Shown here piece by piece: positions 9,278-19,208 of a stretch of DNA of 64,000 nt. The stretch comes from Fuerstiella sp. (GTDB lineage Bacteria > Planctomycetota > Planctomycetia > Planctomycetales > Planctomycetaceae): positions 186,001-250,000 of the forward strand of contig JAKVAZ010000009.1 in NCBI GenBank assembly GCA_022447225.1, in the 5' to 3' direction. Every line of letters starts with the position of its first letter. The stretch's first letter is position 1. The translations under genes were made by a program, and so were the position numbers. The notes beneath the pieces are model-generated. The model ran no database searches. It worked only from the letters and a program-made list of their open reading frames with translations, and had not been told where the DNA came from.

Positions 9278-10096
9278 AACAAACAGATGAACCAGGATCG
9301 GGCTCAGTAAATAACAATTGTCCAAACAGGAAAGACAGAAGATCTTTCACACTCGGGTACCGGCCATATTTCCGGTCGGTTTCGTCTTACCTTTTAGCTG
9401 TGCCATATTCGGATTGCCATGTGGTTCAGGCAAGGTCTGAAGTAGAAGAATTGCTGTTATTCTCATTGCCAGACACCAAATTAAAGAATACAGCTCGCAA
9501 ACAGTGTCGGCACCGGTGTTGCAGAAATAGTGATCCCAGGTCTGATACGCGGTCAATGCAGCAGTGTTTTGGAATTCTCTGAGGAAACCGACGCGCTAAC
9601 TTAAACCGGTTATGGTACAGGCTGCATACGTCAGTCATGTCCAAACACTCATACAAGTCCGGGCGTCGGAATGAGATTATGGACAGAATGACCGACTCAA
9701 ACAACGAGCGACAGCGTCTGGTAAACCTCCCGAACTTCAGAGCATACCTGATCGGAAATGCGGCGTGTTTCCAGGTTCTCAGGGAATCACACCGGAAGCA
9801 TAAACACCAGCTGCGCAAAGTGTTTCGATGCTTCGGCAAACATTCACCGCACCTGAAACGAGGACTTTCTGCATCCCGCCGGAAAAGAGACCTGTAAATC
9901 CGGCAGGTAGTTTGCCGGTCACCGATTAAATTCCGCAAAACCAGTCGAAAGCCGGCACACAACAGGACGTTACTCTGCAGACCAAAGCAGCGAAGCAAGG
10001 GAACAGGCGACAAACGTCAAACAGAGAGAACGCAGCAACATGACCGGTTCCCGAACAGTGCGTCGCTGATCCTGTCGGAAACATGTGTCCCCGAAT
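9278..10096. other. long non-coding gap
   Basis: About 800 bases lie between two minus-strand genes. Frames open here (for example plus 9637-9897, 86 codons, very basic, and minus 9426-10013, 195 codons, Arg/Cys-rich) have no family resemblance and no Shine-Dalgarno sequence. I see no tRNA fold, strong terminator or repeat. The stretch presumably includes the promoter of the ApbE gene. Confidence 0.45.
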
Positions 10097-11536
10097 TTAC
10101 GACAAAATCTCGTTAATCACATTGCCGTGAACATCGGTAAGACGCCGATCGAGTCCGTTGTAATACCAGGTGAGTTGTTCATGGTCGAAGCCGCACAGGT
10201 GCAGTACCGTCGCGTAATAATCCCATACCGTTGTCGGATTGACCTGTGCGCGGCGTCCGAACTCATCCGTTGCCCCGTAACTCATCCCTCCCCTGACGCC
10301 TGCTCCCATCATCCAGCAGGTGAACCCGTCGGGATTGTGATCGCGTCCAGTCGTGCCGGCCTGGTGCGTCGGCATCCGTCCAAATTCGGTTGCCCACAGA
10401 ACCAGCGTATCGTCCAGCAGGCCGGATTCCTTCAAATCGGTCAGTAGGGCCGCAGTGGGCTGATCAAATATTGGACAGTGCCGTTCGTAGTCGGCCCTGA
10501 GTGTCTTGTGAGCATCCCAGTTCAGCAGCCCGTCAACACCGGAAGCCCGGGAGGAGCAATAAAGATTCACGCACCGAACCCCACGTTCCAGGAGCCTTCG
10601 GGCCAGCAGACAGTTCCGGGCATAAGCGGCTTTGAGTGGATTTTCATCCGCGGTGCCGTACGTACTGTGAACCAATTCGGATTCACGGGTCAGGTCCGAG
10701 ACTTCCGGAGTGGAAACTTGCATTCTTGCCGCCAGTTCGTAGGCCGAAACACGAGCCTGCAGATCACTCTCCGCCGGATTAGCTGCAGCGAAGTCCTGGT
10801 TCAAACGAGCAAGCAGACGGCGTGACGTGGCTTCCTCAGCTTCCGACACTCCTTGCGGGCGGGCCAGGTTCCGAATCGGTTTTTGGTCACTCATCATCGT
10901 CGCCTGGTGCCGGGCCGGAAGAAAACCGTTTGACCAGTTCGCCTTACCGTTTGGTGGTTCACCCCGAATATCGGAAATCGCCACGTATGTCGGCAGATTT
11001 TCGTTTTCGCTGCCCAGTCCATAACTGAGCCAGGCACCGGCACTGGGAAAACCTTCAGTCGGATGACCGGTATTCATGAAAACACATCCCGGCCCGTGTG
11101 TATTGGTCTCACTGTGCATGGCATGCAGAAAAGCAATGTCATCCACATGCCGTGACATATGTGGCAGCATGGATGTGATGTGCTTGCCGCATTCACCTGA
11201 CCGTAAGAACGGCCACGGACTTTGCATCAGGTTGCCGTTTTTACCCTGAAAAGAGAAAAATTCCTCTTCGCCCGGCAGTGGCTGACCGTGATATTTTTCC
11301 AGCGACGGTTTGTACTCCCACAAATCCATAGGCGACGCCGCACCGGGGCAGAAAATTTGCAGGACCCGTTTCGCTTTGGCTGCGTGCTGCGTTCTGCGTG
11401 GCTGCGACTGATCCGTCGTTTGGTCGCCTCTCGCGTCGCGAGCCAGCAACTGGATCAGACCAACTCCGCCCAGTCCGGTGGAAACGTTGCCCAGTAAACA
11501 ACGCCGTGTGTGATCAGTGAGGCTGTAGTGGTTCAT
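10097..11536 (-). CDS. DUF1501 protein with Tat-type leader
   Basis: The 479-residue product is a typical DUF1501 protein, a family related to the alkaline phosphatase/sulfatase fold and highly expanded in planctomycetes. The N-terminus has a twin-arginine leader (TRRCLLGNVSTGLGGVGLIQLLA). Family blocks are visible at CPGAASPMDLWEYKP, HSETNTHGPG, FPSAGAWLSYGLGSENENLP, WATEFGRMPTHQ and GRDHNPDGFT. Residues of the last two blocks resemble metal-binding Asp/His sites. The biochemical role of the family is not established. It is encoded 129 bases downstream of a PSCyt1/DUF1549/DUF1553 protein on the same strand, the usual pairing. A GAGGAA lies about 11 bases before the ATG. Confidence 0.95.
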   Translation of the reverse strand: MNHYSLTDHTRRCLLGNVSTGLGGVGLIQLLARDARGDQTTDQSQPRRTQHAAKAKRVLQIFCPGAASPMDLWEYKPSLEKYHGQPLPGEEEFFSFQGKNGNLMQSPWPFLRSGECGKHITSMLPHMSRHVDDIAFLHAMHSETNTHGPGCVFMNTGHPTEGFPSAGAWLSYGLGSENENLPTYVAISDIRGEPPNGKANWSNGFLPARHQATMMSDQKPIRNLARPQGVSEAEEATSRRLLARLNQDFAAANPAESDLQARVSAYELAARMQVSTPEVSDLTRESELVHSTYGTADENPLKAAYARNCLLARRLLERGVRCVNLYCSSRASGVDGLLNWDAHKTLRADYERHCPIFDQPTAALLTDLKESGLLDDTLVLWATEFGRMPTHQAGTTGRDHNPDGFTCWMMGAGVRGGMSYGATDEFGRRAQVNPTTVWDYYATVLHLCGFDHEQLTWYYNGLDRRLTDVHGNVINEILS

Positions 11537-11665
11537 AACGTTTAAGATTCCTCACCTGGGGTCGCTGATGTCGTGAGACGTCTGACTCAACAACTTCCAC
11601 AGATTCGGCCGCGCAAAATATTGTTTTTTCTTCAGCCATTGTCCGGGAGCCCCGGTCCAGTACGG

Positions 11666-14600
11666 TTACTGCACATAGATCAATTCACTGGTATTCAGCA
11701 ACACGCGACACAATGCGGGGAATCCATATTCATCTGCCAGTTCCAGACATGCTCTGATTTCATCATCGGTCGGTTGTCTTGCGTAACAAAGTTCATACGC
11801 ACGACGAACCTGTGCTCGATGATCGTCACCGGCATCTCGATGCAGACGATCCGCCAGAGCACGAGCCATATCGAGCGTGAAGCTGTGGTTAAGCACCGTC
11901 AAAGCCTGAAGCGGTGTTGTGGTCGTGACTCGTGTGGGAGCAGAAAACGTGCAGTCAGGCTGGTCGAAGTCGGTCATCAGGTCGACAACTGACGCGCGTG
12001 CGTTCTGATGGTAAACAGCTCTTCGATACGTGTCCGGCCCATGCTTATCGAGCGGAACGTACGTGGAAACATTGTCCCTCAGATACCGATACAGCCGAAA
12101 CCCAGGACCACCGTCGGGAACATTGCAGTCTACAGCATGGACCGATTGCGAATTTTCTTTAGTTCCCCGACCACCCTGAGGCGTGTGACTGCACTCAATT
12201 TTTCCGGCAACAAAAAGGATCGTGTCACGCATTTCTTCGGCGGAAAGTCGCCGAGGGGGAAAACGCCACAGCAGTCGAGAGTCACCATCGATCCGTGTCG
12301 GACCGGCACGGGACAGCGATGACTGCCTCCAGGTTCGTGACATCATGATCATACGATGCAGTTTTTTAAGTCGCCAGTTGTTCTTCTTAAGTTCAAGAGC
12401 CAGAAAATCCAGCAGCTCCGGATGAGTGGGGCTTCCTCCCATAAATCCAAAGTCACTGGGAGTATTCACGATTCCCGTGCCAAAGTGGTAATGCCACACT
12501 CGATTGGCCAGGACTCGCAGTGTGAGCGGGTTTTCTGGATGCACAATCCAGTCAGCCAGTGCCTGTCGGCGTTCGGCTTCAGGGGCGTCAGCATTCAGAC
12601 GGTAGGCAAATCCTTGTGACTCACTCAGTGCAGAACTGCCCTGAGAAGACTGGTCCTGAGATTGACTCTGACGAACGACGGCAGAGTTCACCGGTTGCTG
12701 GCCAGGTGTCCTGTTTCCCAGGACGCCCAGGCTCGCAGGAACAGCCACCTCACCTGGCTGCTGCGGGCTGCCCCCCCGAAATACATGAAACGGTCCCTGT
12801 GCGTCCGCCGAGTTACGATTTCCGATCCACACTGAAGGCAATGCCGGTATTTTTGAAATCTGCTGATTCACCGCGGAGAGTTCTTTCTCCAGTCGCAACA
12901 GTTCGGCCTGCTCCCCAGTGCCGGTTTCCAGTTGAAGCAGTCGATGATCCAGATGGTCCTGTCCCTGAACCGGTCGACGGTCCCTTCCGCTGGCAACTTC
13001 ACGCCAGTTCTTTCCGTCCTCTGAGACCTCGATCCGGTACTCAGCGACAAAAACAAACAGTGTCTGGTCAGGAGTCAGTTCACCTTTGGCACTGGAAAAC
13101 TGCACGCGATCAATCAGCGTCGGCTGAGCCAGCTCGATGGTCAGGTCACTGCCGGCTGATATGAAGCGAGCGCCTGTCTTTCCGTCAATCGTGTGGTGCG
13201 CCCCGTAGGCGTTCGGAAAGTCCTCAATTTGACGAGCCCTGCCGGTGGCCTTTCCACCGCTGGCAGCCAGTGCCACGTTTCGAGGCTCATGTGTTTGATT
13301 TTGCATCCCCGGACTCGACCAGACTTCAAATTCGTCGATACGAAAAGCGGTCGTATTCCCCGGGGCAAGGTCCTGAGATTCACAAACCAGTCGCACAAAT
13401 TTAGCCTGCACGGGTTCAAAACGATCCTCCGTTCCGGTGCGGTCAACCGGAGGACGAATCCAGCCTGTGGCATGGTCGGCCAGATGTTCTTTTGCTCGTA
13501 TCAGGATGGCTGATCTCAGATCTGACAGTTCCTGCTGCAGCTTTGACCTGGCAGAGTTGAGCGGATTGAGTGCCGCCGCACGTACGGCACGCGCTTCCGA
13601 AGTCGCCAGTTCAGCAGATCCGTGGCGGACACCGGAAAACGTAGCGTACAGTCCGTAATAGTCCTGCTGAGTTATCGGATCGAACTTGTGATCATGGCAT
13701 CGTGCACAACCGAGAGTCATTCCCAAAAAAGCTTCACCCGTCGCACGAATGATTTCATCAAGCGTGTTCGCACGAATCTGAGCCGCCTGTACGGGATCCT
13801 GATTGCCAACACGGTCGTATGGACCCGCCACAAGAAAAGCAGATCCTATCGCAACCGAAGGATCATTCTGGCCGAAAACATCACCCGCGATATGCTCACG
13901 AATGAATCGGTCGAACGGCCTGTCCTCGTTGAGAGACCGGATCACGTAATCGCGAAACGGCCACAGATTGTTGATGATTATATTTGTTTCGTAGCCGACA
14001 CTTTCTCCGAAACGCACAACATCCAGCCAGTGACGTCCCCACCGTTCACCATAATGCGGAGACTGCAGCAGTCGATCGATGAGCCGCGCGTAAGCCGATG
14101 GATCGGGGTCGCTGACAAATGCAGCGACTTCTTCCGGTGTCGGTGGCAGTCCGGTCAGGTCATAAGTTGCACGACGAATCAACGTCCGGCGGTCGGCGGG
14201 AGGACTCAGTGACAGATTGTGTTCCGCCAGTTTCACTGCCACGAAATCGTCAATCATTTGGCTGGCGGAATCATCCGACACCGTTGCAGAAGACACCTTC
14301 TTTTTAGAAGTGCCTATGTAAGGGTTCAGTGGCTGCAAGGACCACCAGTCTGCATCTGCTTTTGACGTATCCGTGATAATGACATCATCGGGCCAGTCTG
14401 CTCCTGTTTCGATCCAGTGTCGCAAAGCAGCAATCTGTTCCCCGGAAAGTGGATCGGCCCCCTTTGGCATGGCAGGACGTTCACCGTCGACTCCGCTCAG
14501 CAGTTCGATCAGATGACTGGCGTTCGGATCACCGGAAATCACATGTTCGTACGCGACAAGATCATCGATCGTTGCCAGTGAAATGTCGCCTTTGGTATTA

Positions 14601-14794
14601 CCAGGCGAATGACAACGTACGCAGTGTTTCTGAAAAATCGGAGCAATCTGAGTTCGAAAGTCCGGGGGGAGATCATCGGCCCGCAGGCCTGCCTGAAGAG
14701 ATAACGCACCGACGATCACACAAAAGGTCCGCCTCAGTCCTGTTGCCGGCCAGGGCATCGACCGTTTGGCTGCTGCGCAAGGAGTAGACCTCAT
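11666..14794 (-). CDS. PSCyt1/DUF1549/DUF1553 large secreted protein
   Basis: This 1042-residue planctomycete-type protein starts with a possible signal peptide (hydrophobic near 22-38). A PSCyt1 domain follows, with a c-type haem motif CVRCH near residue 58, then DUF1549 (about 180-400). Within DUF1549, TYDLTGLPPTPEEVAAF and a second CxxCH (CARCHDHKFDP) are clear. Residues 440-620 form a discoidin-like beta-sandwich insert. The DUF1553 domain at the C-terminus carries NRVWHYHFGTGIVNTPSDFG and FPPRRLSAEEMRD. Haem attachment implies a periplasmic redox role. The family is often found beside DUF1501 proteins in polysaccharide-related loci, but no reaction is proven. It directly precedes the DUF1501 gene, and the two probably form an operon. 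An internal ATG at 14758 is an alternative start. Confidence 0.94.
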   Translation of the reverse strand: MRSTPCAAAKRSMPWPATGLRRTFCVIVGALSLQAGLRADDLPPDFRTQIAPIFQKHCVRCHSPGNTKGDISLATIDDLVAYEHVISGDPNASHLIELLSGVDGERPAMPKGADPLSGEQIAALRHWIETGADWPDDVIITDTSKADADWWSLQPLNPYIGTSKKKVSSATVSDDSASQMIDDFVAVKLAEHNLSLSPPADRRTLIRRATYDLTGLPPTPEEVAAFVSDPDPSAYARLIDRLLQSPHYGERWGRHWLDVVRFGESVGYETNIIINNLWPFRDYVIRSLNEDRPFDRFIREHIAGDVFGQNDPSVAIGSAFLVAGPYDRVGNQDPVQAAQIRANTLDEIIRATGEAFLGMTLGCARCHDHKFDPITQQDYYGLYATFSGVRHGSAELATSEARAVRAAALNPLNSARSKLQQELSDLRSAILIRAKEHLADHATGWIRPPVDRTGTEDRFEPVQAKFVRLVCESQDLAPGNTTAFRIDEFEVWSSPGMQNQTHEPRNVALAASGGKATGRARQIEDFPNAYGAHHTIDGKTGARFISAGSDLTIELAQPTLIDRVQFSSAKGELTPDQTLFVFVAEYRIEVSEDGKNWREVASGRDRRPVQGQDHLDHRLLQLETGTGEQAELLRLEKELSAVNQQISKIPALPSVWIGNRNSADAQGPFHVFRGGSPQQPGEVAVPASLGVLGNRTPGQQPVNSAVVRQSQSQDQSSQGSSALSESQGFAYRLNADAPEAERRQALADWIVHPENPLTLRVLANRVWHYHFGTGIVNTPSDFGFMGGSPTHPELLDFLALELKKNNWRLKKLHRMIMMSRTWRQSSLSRAGPTRIDGDSRLLWRFPPRRLSAEEMRDTILFVAGKIECSHTPQGGRGTKENSQSVHAVDCNVPDGGPGFRLYRYLRDNVSTYVPLDKHGPDTYRRAVYHQNARASVVDLMTDFDQPDCTFSAPTRVTTTTPLQALTVLNHSFTLDMARALADRLHRDAGDDHRAQVRRAYELCYARQPTDDEIRACLELADEYGFPALCRVLLNTSELIYVQ

Positions 14795-15040
14795 AGGGTG
14801 TTCGTCCCGGACCTCGTGTCCTGAATTCAGATATAGCGGTTGTTATTAGACGGGTGGTTTCGATCCACAGCTAAAGCGGAACTGATACGGTTCATAGTAC
14901 CTGTGCAGATATGACATGTCGAGAACCGGGTGAGACCCTGCCTGTCCGCTGAGTACCAAAACCGGCAGAGGATGACAGAAACAGCAACCTGATACACCAG
15001 CCGATTCGACATAAAACAGAACCGTTCAACACTTCGACAC

Positions 15041-15298
15041 TCAACCACCACCGATGGCCGGCAGAAAATGTACTTCAGTTGTTGGTTCGACTTTGGTAGA
15101 GAGCATGCGCGTCATCACCTGATCCACAGACAACTGCAATCCAGGACACAACTGACCGTCGTCACACAGTCGCCGGGCAATGCCCGGAAACCGTTGTTCC
15201 ATCTGCTCGACCACTTCGCGGACGTTGCTGCCCGGAACTTCAACCTGAGACACTCCGGTTAGTTTCTGAATCTGTGGCGGGATGAATACGATGGCCAT
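15041..15298 (-). CDS. MoaD/ThiS-family ubiquitin-like sulfur carrier
   Basis: The 85-residue product has a beta-grasp fold pattern (IVFIPPQIQKLTG, then VEVPGSNVREVVEQMEQRFPGI, then TEVHFLPAIGGG). It ends in Gly-Gly, the residues adenylated and thiocarboxylated in sulfur carriers such as MoaD and ThiS. It lies 37 bases after the large molybdenum subunit on the same strand, so it most likely supplies sulfur for molybdopterin assembly or is used for cofactor maturation in this operon. That role is inferred from position. An in-frame GTG at 15310 would add four residues. The last three residues are all glycine. Confidence 0.85.
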   Translation of the reverse strand: MAIVFIPPQIQKLTGVSQVEVPGSNVREVVEQMEQRFPGIARRLCDDGQLCPGLQLSVDQVMTRMLSTKVEPTTEVHFLPAIGGG

Positions 15299-15335
15299 GG
15301 ACGATTCCACGCTCTTAGCTCAGGGAAGCCGAAGA

Positions 15336-17603
15336 TCATTTGCCGTTGTTGATTGCTCGCCAGAGTTTAGGTGGGGACATCGGCAGATCAGTGAGTCGAA
15401 TACCTGTTGCTCGCTGAATCGCACTGGCGATCGCCGGTGGCGGCGGTACGATCGAAACTTCGCCGACTCCTCGAACTCCATAGGGGTGATCGGGATTGGG
15501 GACTTCCACAATGATCGTTTCAATCATTGGTATGTCGTAACAGGTTGGCATCCGATAATCGAGGAAACTGGCATTCCGCACGTGGCCATCGTCGTCATAA
15601 AAGTACTCTTCGTTGAGTGCCCAGCCGATACCCTGTACCGAACCGCCCTGGATCTGCCCCTCCACATAACTCGGGTGAATCGCGGTACCGGCGTCCTGTG
15701 TGGCCGTGTAACGCAAAATGGTTACCTTTCCGGTTTCCGGATCCACTTCGACATCGACCAGGTGAACGGCAAATGCATTGGTCGAGACCTGTGGGTCGAC
15801 TGCGCCACGGCCGATAATCGCTTCGCCAACGGTATCTGCTTTCAGGGCCAGTTCCGCGAATGAAAGAGACTTTCCATTGCTGCGGTACACACCCTGGCTG
15901 ACTTCGACGTCGCCGGCATCACACTCCCAGATTTGTGACGCTCGCTCAACCATCTGTCGCTGAATATCCAGTGCTGCTTCATGCGCAGCCAGCCCGGTTG
16001 CGAAAGTCGTGCGACTGCCGCCGGTGACGTCCGTGAAGCCGATGCTGTCGGTATCGGCGACCTGGGGAATGACGTCCGTAGCCGAGATCCCCAGTGTTTC
16101 CGCAAGCTGCATTGCAATCGATGTACGTGTACCACCGATATCCGTGGAGCCTTCAACGAGTGTAACCGTACCGTCCGGGTTGACGTTGGCCGTCACACTC
16201 GACTTGAGTCCGGCATTGAACCAGAAACCACAGGCGACACCCCTTCCACGATTCGGCCCGGAAAGACTGGACTGCCAGTGATCACTGTTTCTGATCGCCT
16301 CCAGACACTCGACCAGCCCGACACGCGGATAGACGGGGCCGTCGACACGACGTGTTCCTTCTACGGCTGCGTTTTTCAGGCGGAATTCGATGGGATCGAT
16401 ATCCAGTTGAACAGCGAGTTCGTCAATGACCGATTCCGCAGCGAAAGCCACATGAGTCGAACCAGGTGCCCGATACGCCTGAGTTTTTGGTTTGTTCAGG
16501 ACCACGTCAAACCCGTCGACAGCAGCGTTCGGCAGGTCATAGCAACTGAAGACGCACATGCATCCGGGACCGATAACACCACCAGGAAAAGCCCCTGCGT
16601 CAAAAGCCAGCCAGGCTTCACCGGCCGTCAGTTTTCCATCTTTGGTGGCGCCGATTTTCACACGCATAAAGGATCCGGGCGTGGGGCCCGTGGACTCGAA
16701 CACTTCATCCCGGCGCATCATGATTTTTACCGGCCGACCGCATTTTCGACTGAGCACAGCAGCCACGGGCTGCTCATAGACAGAAATCTTTCCTCCGAAC
16801 CCGCCCCCAATTTCACACGGGACAATTGTGATTTGAGAAATGGGCATCTTCAGCAGTGCTGCCATCTGTTGGCGCACCGCGAACGATCCCTGAGTGGCTG
16901 TCCAGATTTTGAGCCGACCGTCTTCGTTCCACAATGCCACAGAAACGTGAGGTTCGATATAGCCCTGATGAACGGTAGCTGTTTTAAATTCACGCTCGAC
17001 AATGACGTCGGCTGCTGCAAACCCCTCCTCGATATTTCCTTTTTCAAATCGGATATGGCTTTCAATATTGCTCGGTTTTGCCGGTGCATCATCAAGTGTG
17101 TGTGTGATCAGATCGTCATGCAGAAGCGGAGCGTCGTCCTTCATTGCATCGAGGACCCAGGTCGATGCTGGCAGCGGTTCGTACTCAACCCGGATTCGGC
17201 TGGCGGCTTCTTCGGCCAGATGCGAATCAGTTGCGACAACAGCCGCTACCGCATGACCTTTATATAACGCCTTGCCTCGTGCCAGCACGTTCCCAGACAA
17301 ATGAGCATAATTGACACAGCCTTCACCGAGGTCATCAACTTTGTCCCACGGATCAGGCAGGTCAGCAGAAGTGCACGTTGCCAGCACACCCGGCATGTTT
17401 TCAGCCTGACTGGTATCGATCGATATAATTCGTGCGTGTGCGTGCGGGCTGCGAACAAAAGCACCAAAAGCCATGTTCGGCAGGTGCAGGTCGTCGGTGT
17501 ACACAGCCTTTCCGGTCACCTTGTCAGAACCGTCATGGCGTACCGGTCGCGTTCCGATGACTTTGTATTCGGTTGCCCGCTCCGTAGCGAATTCTGTACT
17601 CAT
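15336..17603 (-). CDS. molybdenum hydroxylase large (Mo-binding) subunit, xanthine dehydrogenase family
   Basis: This 755-residue protein is the molybdopterin cytosine dinucleotide-binding subunit of a xanthine oxidase-family hydroxylase. Recognisable blocks are GKAVYTDDLHLPNMAFGAFV near the N-terminus, GGGFGGKISVYEQPVAAVLS, AYRAPGSTHVAFAAES in the Mo-binding region, GGSRTTFATG, and GVRGVGEVSIVPPPPAIASA near the C-terminus. The last block contains the family's catalytic glutamate. The CO-dehydrogenase signature AYRCSFR is absent, so it is not a CO dehydrogenase. The substrate is unknown; purines, aldehydes or aromatic compounds are all possible. It follows the FAD and 2Fe-2S subunits in the order M-S-L. 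A GGAGAAG before the ATG supports the start. Confidence 0.95.
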   Translation of the reverse strand: MSTEFATERATEYKVIGTRPVRHDGSDKVTGKAVYTDDLHLPNMAFGAFVRSPHAHARIISIDTSQAENMPGVLATCTSADLPDPWDKVDDLGEGCVNYAHLSGNVLARGKALYKGHAVAAVVATDSHLAEEAASRIRVEYEPLPASTWVLDAMKDDAPLLHDDLITHTLDDAPAKPSNIESHIRFEKGNIEEGFAAADVIVEREFKTATVHQGYIEPHVSVALWNEDGRLKIWTATQGSFAVRQQMAALLKMPISQITIVPCEIGGGFGGKISVYEQPVAAVLSRKCGRPVKIMMRRDEVFESTGPTPGSFMRVKIGATKDGKLTAGEAWLAFDAGAFPGGVIGPGCMCVFSCYDLPNAAVDGFDVVLNKPKTQAYRAPGSTHVAFAAESVIDELAVQLDIDPIEFRLKNAAVEGTRRVDGPVYPRVGLVECLEAIRNSDHWQSSLSGPNRGRGVACGFWFNAGLKSSVTANVNPDGTVTLVEGSTDIGGTRTSIAMQLAETLGISATDVIPQVADTDSIGFTDVTGGSRTTFATGLAAHEAALDIQRQMVERASQIWECDAGDVEVSQGVYRSNGKSLSFAELALKADTVGEAIIGRGAVDPQVSTNAFAVHLVDVEVDPETGKVTILRYTATQDAGTAIHPSYVEGQIQGGSVQGIGWALNEEYFYDDDGHVRNASFLDYRMPTCYDIPMIETIIVEVPNPDHPYGVRGVGEVSIVPPPPAIASAIQRATGIRLTDLPMSPPKLWRAINNGK

Positions 17604-17687
17604 GTTGATATCTTCTCCGTCTTCGACGGTTGAACTGAAACTTTCATCAGTAAGCGTTAATCAGAGGCCGTTGGTGTTCCTGTGATT

Positions 17688-18173
17688 CTACCGGGAAGTA
17701 GGAGCCGATTCCTCAGCGGCCTGTACCGCCTGTACAGCGTGGACAATTTTGTCATAGCCGGTGCAGCGGCACAGATTGCCGGCAAGGCTGAAACGAATCT
17801 CTTCTTCATCAGCATCAGGATTTTTTTCCAGCAGAGCCTTTGAGGTCATAATAAATCCTGGGGTACAGATACCACATTGCAGTGCGGCCCCTTCAAGGAA
17901 ACACTGTTGTACGGGGTGCAGTTTTCTTTGCTGGGCAACCCCTTCGACGGTTTCGATGTTCGCCCCTTCAACTTCCACAGCCAAGACCAGGCAACTGTCG
18001 ACAGGTAGTCCATTGAGCACCACGGTGCAGGCACCGCAGTTGCCGTTGTTACAGCCTTCTTTACAGCCGGTGAGAGACAGCACATCTCTCAGGACTTCCA
18101 GCAGACTCTGCCGTGGCTGACAGAGAAACTCCACGGCCTCTCCATTGATCGTTGTAGATACGTGTGTCTTCAT
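17688..18173 (-). CDS. molybdenum hydroxylase 2Fe-2S subunit
   Basis: The 161-residue product has the two [2Fe-2S] domains of xanthine dehydrogenase-type small subunits. The plant-ferredoxin-like cluster is CKEGCNNGNCGACTVVLNG with a later Cys in DSCLVLAV, and the alpha-helical cluster is CGICTPGFIM then CRCTGYDKIVHAV. It moves electrons from the molybdenum subunit to the FAD subunit. The ATG at 18173 has AGAGGA five bases upstream and is preferred over the ATG at 18230, which would add a leader with no counterpart in the family. Its upstream neighbour ends 76 bases before. Confidence 0.94.
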   Translation of the reverse strand: MKTHVSTTINGEAVEFLCQPRQSLLEVLRDVLSLTGCKEGCNNGNCGACTVVLNGLPVDSCLVLAVEVEGANIETVEGVAQQRKLHPVQQCFLEGAALQCGICTPGFIMTSKALLEKNPDADEEEIRFSLAGNLCRCTGYDKIVHAVQAVQAAEESAPTSR

Positions 18174-18249
18174 CTGTTTCCTCTGTTTCACGGTCCGGGT
18201 TTCTGGACACCGACTCTGCCGGAATGGCATTTGTCATGGGGGCAAAACT

Positions 18250-19122
18250 CTATTGGCGGGCACGTTCACACGCGGTCGCCAGCGTACGTCTGGTGAGGAC
18301 GCCGACCAAATGAGTTCGGTATTCCGCAGGACCTCTCATATCATCGATTGGCGAAGCAACCTTTTTTGCAAGCTCCCCCGCTTCTGCAAACACGTCTTCA
18401 TTGATCGGTTGACCAGCCAGCCAACTGGAAGCTTCCTCTGCGAATACCGGAGTAGCTGCGACAGCGGAAAGTGCGATTCTCGCCTGTTCAATCTTCTGAC
18501 CATCGGGGTCAAGTCGCACGTATGAGCCAGTTCCCACAACCGCGATATCCATTTCGTTGCGAGGAATGAATCTTTGGTATGCCGATCCACTGTGAGGTCC
18601 CGGCGCCGGCAACGTCAAACTGACCAGCAATTCTCCAGTCTCGAGAACATTACGACCGGGTGCCATACAGAATTCGCTCGCGGGAACCGTGCGGCGCCCC
18701 GACGGACCCGCGATATTGGCCACTGCGTCAAGGGCAATCAATGCTGGTATCGAATCAGCGGCGGGCGACGAGTTACAAAGATTCCCGCCAACACTGGCAC
18801 GACTCTGAATCTGCCAGCCCCCGATGATATGCACCGCATCCGTCAGCGCCGAATAAGCATTGGAAATATCGGAATTTCCATAGATCTGCCAACACGGCAC
18901 ACTCGCACCCAGTTGCAGATCCTGCCCGGCAGTAAACTCAAACTGAGTCAGTTCCGGAATCTTTTTTACATCGACCACAAGGTCGGCACTTTGAAGCCCC
19001 TCTCGCAACTGGACAATAATATCAGTACCGCCCGCCAGAATCCGTGCGCGATCACCGGCTTTGGAGAGCTGACTGATGGCATCGTCCAGTTGAGTGGGGG
19101 CAGTGTACTCGAAATCAATCAA
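18250..19122 (-). CDS. molybdenum hydroxylase FAD-binding subunit
   Basis: The 290-residue product matches the medium (FAD) subunit of xanthine dehydrogenase-type enzymes. The FAD pyrophosphate-binding loops are ARILAGGTDIIVQLREG near residue 30 and ASVGGNLCNSSPAADSIPALIALDA near 105-130, and the C-terminal CO_deh_flav_C domain runs from about residue 175. It passes electrons to an unknown acceptor. The TTG start at 19122 has an AGGAG eight bases upstream. It is first of the three hydroxylase genes and lies 86 bases downstream of the CehA/McbA-like lipoprotein gene, which could share its promoter. Confidence 0.94.
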   Translation of the reverse strand: MIDFEYTAPTQLDDAISQLSKAGDRARILAGGTDIIVQLREGLQSADLVVDVKKIPELTQFEFTAGQDLQLGASVPCWQIYGNSDISNAYSALTDAVHIIGGWQIQSRASVGGNLCNSSPAADSIPALIALDAVANIAGPSGRRTVPASEFCMAPGRNVLETGELLVSLTLPAPGPHSGSAYQRFIPRNEMDIAVVGTGSYVRLDPDGQKIEQARIALSAVAATPVFAEEASSWLAGQPINEDVFAEAGELAKKVASPIDDMRGPAEYRTHLVGVLTRRTLATACERARQ

Positions 19123-19208
19123 CGGGTTTTCTCCTGCAGCTCAGTTACTTTTCTCAATGGTTGGCAACCAGTGAACTCAACAGTTCAAAATAGTCAAGAT
19201 GTTACCTG

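Noticed and set aside
9637-9897. 86-codon very basic plus-strand frame
   Set aside because: No Shine-Dalgarno sequence and no family resemblance; could still be a small gene but unsupported.
9426-10013. 195-codon minus-strand frame
   Set aside because: Cys/Arg-rich, low-complexity translation typical of non-coding sequence; no start signal.
15981-17267. 428-codon plus-strand frame inside the molybdenum subunit gene
   Set aside because: Antisense shadow of a strongly conserved gene; translation shows no domain.
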